From Chrysaora quinquecirrha (Eukaryota > Cnidaria > Scyphozoa > Semaeostomeae > Pelagiidae), in assembly GCA_014526335.1 (NCBI GenBank), contig JACTAT010000303.1, forward strand, positions 206,224-270,223: DNA of 64,000 nt. Direction: 5' to 3'. This document shows positions 49,501 through 61,500 of this stretch, piece after piece (within the stretch, counting starts at the first letter, position 1; each line of letters opens with the position of its first letter). The position numbers were made by a program, and so were the translations under genes. The notes below the pieces were generated by a model that did no database searches, was not told the DNA's origin, and worked only from the letters and a program-made list of their open reading frames with translations.

Positions 49501-52500
49501 CATACTTTCGTTGAGGGCTTTATTGACCAGGCTCGATTCTTTAAAGTTAATTAACCTGTGCAAATACATGAACATTTGCTGCAAACAATATAGTTTCAAG
49601 GGAAATCTACCCAGGTCATCCAAAACAGCTACATTTGAGCAGCTTTTTCTCACTCCCAAAATAATTTTACAAAATCGGAGATGCTGCAATTCTGTCTCCT
49701 GTAAATATGACGTAAAGATAAAATTTTTAGCGTTGTTTGGATCTTTTGCTTTAAGAACTCTAAGTTGACGAGGATTAAGCTGAGACCATATTTCACAGTT
49801 GTAAGAGAGTATGGGCTTTATAGCTGTGTCAAAAATTTTCAAGCTTATGTTCGGATTGAAATCAGTTTTTTCCAAAATCTTTCTCAGTAAAAAGTATGCT
49901 TTTCTGGATTTGTCGCAAAGATTCTCATATAATCGTCCTAAAGGTCTCGGGGGTCTCACGTCCAAGGGTCTGGTTTTTACGGTATGCCGTGAAAAATGAA
50001 CTAAAAAAGAATTATTATCACTTGTTTGTATATTATCATTTGCGTCAAAAATAATCCCTTCGGGTCGCACCTTCCTCCATCGATTAATTGATGTGTCAAC
50101 TACCGTAGAGAAACTGAGTCATCATGTCTCTCTCAACAAAGAAGCACGCGCAGATATTCAATGGTGGTTGGACTATTTACCAGAATGGAATGGCAAATAA
50201 AAAATGCTGGATCCATCCGTGACATTGTCTCCAGATTTGGAACTCTATACTGACGCATCTAGTCTATCAGGATTTGGGATTTACTTCTAAGGGAAATGGG
50301 TCGCGGAAAAATGGTCCTCGTCTTGTAAGACCTACAAAATCCAGTGGAAAGAATTATTTCCAATTTATTTGTCTTGTTTATTATGGGGTCCATTATTTCG
50401 AGGCAAACGTTTACTGCTTCATTGTGACAATCGTGCAATCGTGGACATATGGGCCGCTCAAAGCACAAAATGGCCAGCAATGATGTCCTTTCTTCGCCGC
50501 CTGAATATATCGCTTCAAAAAATGATTTCACAATCAACATCAAGCACATAGCAGGAATAGATAACAGTATCACAGTTGCCTTGTCTCGCTTACAAATGGC
50601 CCGGTTTTTTGAGTAAGCACCACAAGCCGAACGGACAGCTCATTTGGTACCAAAAGAAGCATTTATAATCTAATAACTCGTTACTAGTAACAGTCTTGCG
50701 GTTGCATCTTGGCGGTAGGCCACACAACTATGTGGTTACATGAATTTTATTTATAAACATGGACATTTTAAAGCATTGAAAAAGTCATTATATCTATGGA
50801 TTTTTGCTTGATATATTGCTAATACAAATAGGACCAGAATAAAACATAAAATAAACAATTTACTTTTTTATCAACAAGCTATCTCGGTCAAAATGGCCTC
50901 TGAGCTGATAACAATTATTGTAAAAGATAGATAAAATAGCTAATAAAAAGCTACCAACGTTTAATACGTAAGTACATGAATGACACGGAAAGAGAAGTTT
51001 TGTACTATTTTCAAATACACCTGAAATACACCTAAATAAAAGGAAAAACAAAAGAACTGGCAAAAATGCGTCAACAATGCGTAAACTGTTCCCGAAAGGC
51101 CGTTTTACACTGCACAACCTTTTGAAGGAGCCTGCACGCGCGTGAAACAAAGCTCCATGCAAATCCTTTAGCGCGTTCATACTGCACACTTGTTAATACC
51201 AGAAAGCTTGTTAGTTAGCAGACAAATGAGTTACAGGCACTAGCTAGCAAGATGGGTTTCAAGCTTTTGATAGAAAAAGTTTTAAAATGGACTGCTTTAA
51301 TTGGATCCTCAAGACTTCAAACATTATAACAATGAATAAATAGCCAAATGTTTGACTGAAGCGACAGAAATTGTAATAATCAATAATATTACATCGCTTA
51401 ATAATCCTAAATATTTCCCCGATCTTGTTTTTATTACCTCAAACGCGTTTTCACACTTCACAGTCTGAACATGGGAATTTCACTCCAGTTTTTTCTGTTC
51501 GAACATGAATTTTCAAGTAGTTTCAGATTAGAAAGATTTCCGTTATTGAGAGGAATTAGTGAGTAGGTTTTGATGTCCCTGATTACAGTGGGTGCAAAAC
51601 TGTGTTGTTTTAGTTTACCAGTAGGTTTTTTTACTGGTTTTAGTAATTCTCTAAAGCTTCACGTGTTGGCGTTTGTGTTAGCAATGTAATCAAGGGACCA
51701 AAACAAGACAGTTTTCTTTCGAAAATTGTGACACTCGTACAGAACTGGCATTTCCAAATGACATCATTCAATCTATAAATGATTCAAGTTCATGGTTTGA
51801 AATTTGAATTTGCCTAAGAAATCTGAGAAAGCATCACCATATTGTTTTATTTTCAGATGCTGCTCAAACCAGAGGGTATTGTTATTAAGCCAGAAAAGAA
51901 TGACGTGGGTTTCAAAATGTTACTGTATTATCTTTTTATAGCCAGCCTATTCTTGATATCGTTCTAGCAGCTTCATGTTTCTTTGCAAGTTGTCAACATT
52001 TCTAATTTATGTTAAGGCTGCTGTTGTGAGAATGCCTGCAGAGGCAGAAAACAGAGTAAATGATTCGCTACATTCCATGGAAGAGCAGTTAACAGGAAAA
52101 AGATTCGTAAGCCACAGATCAATTTTAGTTTTTTTGGATATTGAGCTTCCTCTATTTTGTTCCAAAATTTTGAAAACAAACTTGTTGGATAATTGTATCT
52201 TTTTATGTAGCTAATACTTAGGGTCGTTAAGTGGTTCCAGAAAACATGAGACCATGCAAAATTTGTCCAGGGAGCAAAGGAACCTGGCCAGAATCAAACG
52301 GGAATATAAGGAAACAGGGATCAGGTAAAATCCTCCCTATGAACCCGCTTGACCATCGATCTAAAAAATAATACCACAAAGCTCCAAAAACAAGGGGATT
52401 TTCTTGAGGATAAAGGGGAACATATAATTTCTTTAAAAGACCTTCAATATTGTTCTTTATCTTTAAAACATTTCTATCAGTGACAGTAACAGCAAAATTG

Positions 52501-55500
52501 CAAAAATGTATAAAACATAACTTTCTTCGACTTGGGAAACATATTTTTGTTGGTCAAAAATTTCTTCAGTGATACTTACCAGATTAGGTAAATGGCGAAC
52601 GACATCTAGATCAAGGCCCGGACATTGGTGATTCTGGTGTTCGAATTGTCCTTGGGCAGTCATCATCATTATCCGTAGCCCAGTGGCCGTATGTGCACTC
52701 TGTTGTTTATCACCAGTTCCTCTCACCTAATTAGGTCTTCTGCAATTGTCGTTGTCATGTAGGGTGTTATATTTGCCCTGGTGGCGATATATTTGCCACC
52801 GTACTGAAATGAAGAAAGGCTCGACGATTGTTGCTGAAGCAGAAATATTTAGCCCCATCTCTGGTTTCCCACGATATATTCCGCCCCGTACTCAGAGATA
52901 TCCCCACTGTACTGAATATCCGCCACGGCAATCATGATGCCTCCCCACGGCAATCTTAGTTTCCCCACAGGCATCATGGTATCCCCCACCGTACTAAATA
53001 TCTGCCACGGCAATCATGGTATGCCCCACCGTACTGAACATCCGCCACAGTACTGCAAGATGTATCCCCCAGTCATCATGGTACCCCAATCTGAATATGT
53101 TATCCCCGGCAACATGGTACTGAATATCCCCCAGCGTACCGAATATCTGCCACGGCAATCATCCCCACCGTACTGAACATCCACCACCGTACTGCACAGA
53201 CATTACATGGGGTGATATTTTCTCAACATTATCTCTTATCATAGACCAATGAAACACGTTTTGTAAATGGAACATCTCGTGAAAGGAATATGACAGAAAA
53301 TGATGGAGGTGGCGCACGCGTAAGTCCAGCTTTATATCCATGCCTTATGATAGGCCCCGTGTTTGCAAAAGAAAACTAGATCATTCTTCTTCTGATGCCT
53401 GATTCATAGCCAGGTTTGGTCCGATAAAACCTCTTTCTCGATATGTACTACTTCTGGTTAGTTCTAAATCTGACGTTGAGCCAGTTTGTCTCTGACTCTG
53501 TGTATTATCGTAAAAACGGCTTGGATTGAATAACAGCAAACAAAAAAATACAGCTTTTTGTGCAAAGTGGAAGCACTGGTTCCAATGTTTCTAAAAGCTA
53601 TTAAGCAACTTCATGTTGTGATGAACCGACCATAGATAAAATAGGCCTGAGAGAGATATTAGATTTTTGTGTGCTAGGTACGCCATACATTCCATTGGTC
53701 TTCCATTGGTCAGCTGATCGGTGTTTAAAACACAATTCCAATTCTCCTTCACTTTCTGGTTGGTGCATTTCGATCCGCATCTGGGTATAAATTTTGCTTT
53801 TGTAGTGTTTTGGTCTGTTTCTGTCGTTTATACTCTGAGGAGTGTCAGACGAAGAAAGCTTTAAAGTATGTCAAAAAATGCTTCCACTGCGTTTCTTGCA
53901 GCATGAATGTACATTGTACATCTTTCATAACCTTTCATACAATGTGTTAAGTTTTCTATTACTTTTCATATCAGCAAGATATTTCAAAGCAACGCCTTGA
54001 AGAAGCCAAGAGAAAGTTAGAAAGAATAAGGAATATCTTAAGAGACATCAATATCGCAACTGTTACTGAAGCAGTTATCGGCTCGATTTCCATTGCCACA
54101 TGTGTCATTTGTCTCATATTATACAGAGTCCTCAAGTAAGTATGTTAGTTATATTTTTAAAACATTGGGTTGCGCAATTTACCCTACAAATACTTTTTGT
54201 ATCGCATATAGCTGGGGATAATACATTTTGTAATTTGTAGACTTGCCGTTTACCCGAGGCAAATCATATGATTTAAAAATTACAAACAAAGATCGGATAG
54301 TGTCAAACGTGAAAGTATCTAATCAGGTATATAAGACGAAATTTTGTCCTCAATTCTTAATTGAACACGGAGGTAAAGACGAAAACATCATAATAGTACA
54401 GTCAGTCAGTTATCGTTTCCCAAAGCAAAAACCTTGCAGCACAATTTTCCATGAGGCCACTTGACATTGCCATTCTTCTTTTCCTCCAATCGTCTTTCTC
54501 CTGTGCTTCCCTAGTAATGCATTCAGTCTATCTTCCTCTGCGCTGCTCCTCCACGCCATTGCCCAACTTTTCTTAGGCCTTTTCTTTGCTCTTCAGCTTC
54601 TCACTCAATACTACAGAAAATGTAATTTTCAAAGCTAAAAAGATAATTTTCTCAGTAAAATTGTCTGAATAACAAGGGAAAAACTGCCATAGTTGGACAA
54701 ATAAGTCTAGTTTACATTGCTTAATCCTTAAGCGAACACCATTTGGGGTATTTTCACGTTGTTGCACATTGCTATGGCCATTAAATTACCATTTGCGTCC
54801 AATATGTATAGACGGTATTTATTTATTTATTATGCTTTGTTTTTAGTACTGCAATTGCTTTGAGAATTGTTATGAAGTGTGATTATGTATTTTTTTCAGC
54901 ATTCAAGAAACGACAAAGTTTTACCTTCATAAGAATTTGTTCATTGCATGGATCCTTTCATATGGACTGCAAATCATCGGAAATTCTTCAAGTGGAACAT
55001 TCGAAAAACATCAGGTAAATACCGCAAGGTGAAAGGGTTTTTATTTATTCCTATAAACTATTACAAAATATATCTTACAATCTACTATACTTTATAGATT
55101 ACTGTACTACATGACAAGAACGATACAGTGAGGAGCAAACACAATGACTACCCCATTGCCAACATATAGATGCACAACGCTAAAGAAGAATAGAGAGAAA
55201 AGTAACTATAAACTAAATCAACTGATTACAAATCCAAAGTAAACTGACAAAAAATTAAGTGCTAATGTAAGAGAGTTTGCAGCGATGAATCATTTAGAAG
55301 CGTTCTGTAGCATGAATGAGTTTGATATGCTTCGAGTAGCGTAGCTTCTTATTGGTGCCAATGGTTAACCATTTATCAACAAACAACAAGATAGATTTAA
55401 GTAACACTTCATTTGAAAGAAAAGAAAAACCACGAGGGAGCAATATTGCATTTTAACCATTAAAAAGATCCGATCTAAGCACTTTGTGTGAATGACAAAG

Positions 55501-58500
55501 CAAAAGGGCATGTATATGAAGAAAATAATGTAAAAATAACAACTATACCAGTAGACGGACGGCACGCAGCACTTGGGATCCAGCATGGGCGCAGGCACAT
55601 CACCCCATCCGAAACCAAGCATAATATAGATCTAAATAAATATAAATCCTCTACCCAATCATTTGCAGGACACAAAGGGTTGACTGTACAGTGTTGAGGG
55701 AAAGGCGTTTACAATTTAGAAAAAGAAGCATTTGCTTTGACAAAATTGCTGAAGGATAGTTCTAATGATAGAAAAGCGGGTCATAGAGGTAGAGGCGTAA
55801 ATCAAGGAAAGATGTTCCCTGATATGGCCTGCGTTTGGGCAAAGACAACAGATTGATTGGTATAACATTCTAAAAAAATATTCGTCAATCTGAGAAAATT
55901 TAACCTGGAAAATCATTCAAAGAAGCTCATAGATAAGAGATAAACTTTAATGAAGATGGTTTGAAGTATTTTTGGAGCAGTAAACGAATGACATTAAAAC
56001 AGGGACAGATTTTCTTGAAAAATTATAGCAACAATTTCTTGAATGATACTGCCAAACATATTAGTAAGCTCCTTTTCACGAGGCATTCCGTCCGTTAAAA
56101 AGGCTTTAGTTTTTTTCACTAATGCAAGCAAGGTATGAAGCCCAATGTTTGCTAGTCTGCGCGCAGACTCGGCTGGTTGCAACTCCAGTAGAGTCTGCAA
56201 ATCAGCGACCAAAATCGTGTGCGCGGATATTAGCATTCCACAATGAGCAATGTAGCCATTTAGCATTTACGTTTTGTGTTGTTTGAAATGGTGGTTGTAC
56301 ACTACTGCAGAGTAGCTATTAATTTCTTGTTTAAAATATGCTTCTTGGGTGGATATCGAAGGAAAACCTATGTTATTTATAATAGAATTAAACATTAACC
56401 ATGAAGTATATACAGTTGAAATTTAGTAACTCAAAGAGTGCCTCTGATGAACAGATATTGAAATGACTCGATGGCAGGTTGCCTAGGCAATGAATTCTCT
56501 GCTACATATACTCAAATAAATGTTTGCAGTATACCAAACAAAACTACAGCTCGTGGAAATGCATGCGTAGATCTTGTTTTGTTACTAAAGACGTGAAAAA
56601 TATAATATTCAGAATATATGAAATAAGTTTTCGTTGCTTTTAGTTTCGGGATTTTCATAACCGGACTAGATACAAACAACAATTGGAGTTGCTGTCAGCC
56701 AATTAAATTATTGGTTCCCAAGACCTTTAACTCCACGTGACTCTGGACATGATTTTTTATAGCTGATTCGCAGACTCTACTGGAGTGGTGACCAGTCGAG
56801 TCTGCGCACAGGCTTTATGTTTCTAAAGTGTACTGATCAATCCTGTGCAGGATATTAACATGCACTTGATTTTGTATTTTAGGATTTCTGTACAGCATAT
56901 CTCATAATCAACCAGTATACCCTATTGTCATTCTATACATGGATGTCATTGGAGGGATTCAATTTATTCATGGTTCTCGTCTTTGTCTTTGAAGCGAGAA
57001 ACCGAAGACATTATCTCTATTCTTTCGTTGGCTGGGGTAAGAGTTAAATCTTTATCGCAAAATACTGAACGCTCTGAAATGTTATTGAAACTCTTGGCCT
57101 GACTCCTCAGCTTTGCCAGTTAGCCAAGACGTCAATATTGCTTGCCTTTGAGTATTTTGATACACTTTTTTAATAAGCAACTGGTCAATAAGCAACTAGG
57201 GCTGGGATTTTGTTAAAATTTTTGGTGAAATAGCTTTCTTTATACTTTTCATCCTTGCGAACTTGTCAATTACATTGAAAAGCCAGAAAAGAGCAAAAAT
57301 AAGAGGTTTTAGGGGGTACCAGTCATTCTGCGAGGGCTGAAATACTAGATATGTTAAGCAACCCTCGAGGGCTGGACCAAAGTCCAGTTGCTTATTGAAA
57401 AAAGTGTATTGAATTGAAAAACAATGAGTCTGGTTTTTAATGGAGAACAATTTCATCTAGCTACATTCCAGTTCAGAAAATATCCAAAATTTCCAATTCG
57501 ATATACATTGGTTCCGAAAATTTTCGGACACTTTTAATTTCGGACAATTTGTTGGTCTGAAAATATTAATGTCCGACATTTTAGGTAGTCCGAAATTTTA
57601 AACGTCTGAAATTTTATTTCCACCATTTTCTCTCTTACTTTGAGAACATTCAGAAAGGAGGCCTCGGATTTCTATTTTTTCTTGGTTTGAAGCATTTTAC
57701 CAAAAATCACCCCTATTATTATTGTAGCAAATGCAGAGGATCGATCAAAAGGCTCTTTTTCGATTTTCAAAGTTCTTAAAAGGCCATACTTCTGTTTGAG
57801 TGCAAAAAACCATCAAACTTATCGTGTTCATGTTGTCGTTCTACCAAATCCAACAAATCATTTTAAATCTTAGACCTAAATGTTGACGCATTTGCAAATC
57901 AGTTTCAAAAGCGAAAGCTTGAGTCCTCGTATGCTCATTAAGTTACCCAATAATCGATTAGTGGAAGCGATGTGATAAAGTTTATTTAAATTCGGTTAGT
58001 TTTATTAATTTGACATAGAAAAATTCTAAAACACCTTGCCTTTTCTTTCGTCCGAAATCGGAATGGAAAATCGTCCGAAATAGGTAAAATATCGTCCGAA
58101 ATTTTTGGGTCAGAAAATATTTTGCACGAAATATATGGGTCCGATTATTTTCGAAACTAATGTAGCTACAATGCTTCTTATTGTCTTGCGAATAAAGGGC
58201 TGAAGCTTAGATTTGTTTTCAGGATTACCACTCTGTATTGTTGCAATCGAAGCTGGTGTATTCTTTGAGACTTTCAGGAGAAATAAAAGGTACATGCAAC
58301 TGTATTGACCACTTTACTAGAATTAAACAGTGAATTACTTGCAATACGTCTTTCAGTAATTTTATGTTTCAGCAAATCAGATAGATACAAGCCTATTTAA
58401 CTCATTAAAACAGGAAAAAGTAAGATACGTTTACAGCTAAAGTTTGTAACGATTGGTTCGTTCTTTCGTATGGAGAGAGAGAGTAGAAGGGACTAGGCGG

Positions 58501-61500
58501 AAGGGCCTAGCCCCATTAGAAATCACACTGCTTGTTGAGCATCTTATGCCTATATCAACGATTCACGAACTATGCTTTACAAAGGCGACTACTGACTTTA
58601 CGAGAACGTAGCACCCTAGGTTATCTACGTCAATAAAATCTACGCAGGTCTGCAGATCACATGCGTTACAGTTGATGGAACTTTTCAGATTAAGATTAAA
58701 AGGAATCAGGGCATCTTTAAAGGATTTACGACTGGTGGGGCAAAATTCCATGGGGCCCGGGACCCATGAATATGCGGCTGCATGAAACTTGCACTAACTG
58801 CTTGACATACATCCATACCACTGGCAGCAGCACATGTGATGCACCTTTTGTGTATTCTCAAGGAATACCCTGTCTACTCGGATTTGTTAGCCAATGTGGT
58901 ACCTAATTACAAGAGGTACTTGCAATGCACTATTCTAGGGAGTCCAGGGGCATGCCCCCCCCCCAAATTTTTGATAACCACACCTCTACATTGGCTTAGA
59001 ATGGCTTTTGCATGCAAACAACCATTGATAATATTGTATCTTACAGCTGACACAACTATGTCCTTAAAACTGTGAGATGAGGTCTTTTCCACTTTGCCAC
59101 ATCAACTTAATTGCAATTTTGTATAGTAGACGGCCGAATCATCGAGGAGCAATTATTCTAGAAGGCTCCTTTGAGATGATCGAGAAAATTTTTTGAAATC
59201 CGAGCCTCTAGATTGGCTTAAATTAGTCATTTTCAAATAAATCATCCATGAGGGATATATAATGTGGTAGGGAAGGAAGATTAAAAAACTTCGCTTCTTG
59301 GTAATCCGACCTTTAAACTAAGATTCAGTGTACAGTAGTTATTCCTTCTACCAAAAAAGAATGTTGTTTCGCAAAGACCAAACCAAAGAGGGGCCCATCA
59401 CTGGTGGGGCAAAACCAGGTTTTCACAGACGAGTACTGGGGCAGTCGGAGGGGCCTGGTACTGGGGCAGTCGGAGTTGCAATTGCCCCACCACTCAGTAC
59501 GTTAATAGATGCCCTGAGAAGAATAGGAAAGAGAATTTCCCCAAAAAGGCTTCTGTCCACAAAAATTATTGCATGCTTTTACTTAAAATTCATATATCAA
59601 TTTTAGCTGCATCGGGCTAGAGAAGAATGACTGGCTATTCAAAGGACCAATGGGATTCCTTCTTAGTGTATGTATTCGGTATTAGGTTTACAATTCGACA
59701 TTTCGTCTACTTTCATCATCAAATGCCAAAAATGTTATCTTAATCTAATTACCCAACATTCTTGATTATAAGCTGGACAAAGAGGAAAACAAATATTTGG
59801 GTCCGAGAAAGGATTGAAGTCAAAAAAGAAGGTTTATATTATTAATCGAGTTAAATGGTTAACGGATAGAGGATACTACAGACATTAAATTCCATGTCTT
59901 TTTGCCATTTACATCTCTGTCACCAAACAATTAGGTAAAATGGTTATGAATGTTAGCTGAGTCTGGCTAGATACAAATGACTGAAAATTCGAAGGACGAA
60001 TGGGATTTCTTTTAAGCGTATGCTTTCGATATTAGTTCTCCCGTTGGACCAGGGGATCCTTTCACATACTGACTGGTGGGAAAATTCCCATAAGATCCTT
60101 GCTTTTCCACACCAGATGGCCAAAGATTCCCTAAAATTGAAAGTGGACTTTCTTGCCAATAAAGATTTTTAGCGAATCTTCGTTCATAGTTATTTTTCAA
60201 ACTATTGTCGAGTCTTATCGTTAATGAGGCCGTTCCTTATTTCTTTCAACATTGCTTTTAGTGACCTATTGTTCCCCTCGTTGATTTTTCCTGCACCTCT
60301 CCTTTTCACAGAGTCACAGTTAATTATTGTTGCAGGGTCACAGTTAATTATTGTTATTGGGTTTAGTTCAAAGTAACGCTATAAAATGTTCCAGGCAGAG
60401 TCATATTCCCATATAAGATAGGGATCATTTGAATTTGCATTTTTTTGCCAGCTTCAGATTCTACTTCACAAATGTTCTTTTATAGAGAATACAAACCAAT
60501 ACAACTTCTCTAAAAGACCTCGTTCAATAAATTGCCCCAGTTTGCCCCCCGCAGTTAAAACATCTAACATCATCGAATTATATCAGATCTGAACATATAG
60601 TCGTTTACTATATTATCATAAACCCACCCAGGCCTTTTGTGTAAAGATAAAGGACATATTATTAGTTTGTCTAAAATATTTCGGTTTCTCCTCGCAATAT
60701 TGAAATTTTGTTCTACTAAAAGACAATTATGATTAATTCCTTTGTAGGTCAATTGCATATTCTTCTGTGCAATCATTTTCGTGCTGTTGAAAAGTGTTTC
60801 CAGATCTGGCAAATATACCACTAAAGCATCGAAATCAAGGTTTCAGTACTAGAAAGCATTACCTCCTGGCATATTCATTGTTTATTCCAACTAACTCAGA
60901 CAATTACTAACGCTACTTGTACCATTGGCATTGATTTTAGGTGAAAAGCTTTTTAGTAGTACAAAAGAACAGGACTGTGATAAAACATTTTCGGGTATGT
61001 TTGAAAAAGATTTCTTCGTCTGAAACTCCTAGGAGCATGAACGTAAGAAACAGACCGAAACAATAAACTAAAGTAGAACGGAGGATCAAACAACATGTTC
61101 CTGGGAACATTCGTCACCACAACTTTCGGTGAAAGGAGCAACCACCCCACATCTCTAGGCAACAACCAATTCTGAAGCATGATTCTGCAATAGGAAACAT
61201 TCACTAGATCACAAAGAGTGAGCAAAAACTTGCAACTATGATTGTTTTCGAATAATTGGCAGGGCAAGATCCTCGTTTCATGATGAAGATTTCATCTCAG
61301 CGTTTTGGAATCTGTCCAGATCAAAACAAAAAGCCGGTTCTGTGTAGACAGAAAGAGTTCGTTTTCTCACTTTGACTCTCGATTAATTTTCATTGTTATT
61401 TCTTTTGAAAGGTTAATGGTGTTCAAAACACAATGCCAATTCAGCTTCTCTTTCTGATTTGTGCATTATTAGCGACATCTGGGTATAAATTCCGCCTTAG

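Larger units (their letters stand above)
47054..49990. mobile_element. Long-TIR DNA element hosting a SINE and a LINE
   Basis: Left arm starts acggcataccgtaaaagcca at 47054 and runs through aagtactgacatcaaaaagg, gggtattcgccttctaagaa and ttcttagtagtggtactt to 47223; after the SINE it resumes tttgggcgcctgcctt. The right arm is its reverse complement at 48541-48684 and, across the LINE, at 49930-49990. Without the insertions it is about 1.35 kb with arms of more than 200 bp and no recognisable transposase. Family not determined. Confidence 0.82.
44372..50673 (+). mobile_element. DIRS-like retroelement, broken by nested insertions
   Basis: On the + strand: gag-like frames 44372-45478, RT N-terminal part 45430-45616 and 46577-47053, then after 3 kb of other elements an RNase H part 50066-50673. 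The RNase H sequence (CLLWGPLFRGKRLLLHCDNR and IVDIWAA) is of the type found in tyrosine-recombinase retroelements (DIRS/Ngaro). No tyrosine recombinase and no terminal repeats were found, so the element is incomplete, and classification rests on RT-RNase H. It lies in intron 9 of gene 2. Confidence 0.7.

Noticed and set aside
48886..50070. A 394-codon protein gene on the - strand
   Set aside because: The first about 45 codons are TIR-element sequence read through; the rest is a LINE C-terminal fragment with target duplication.
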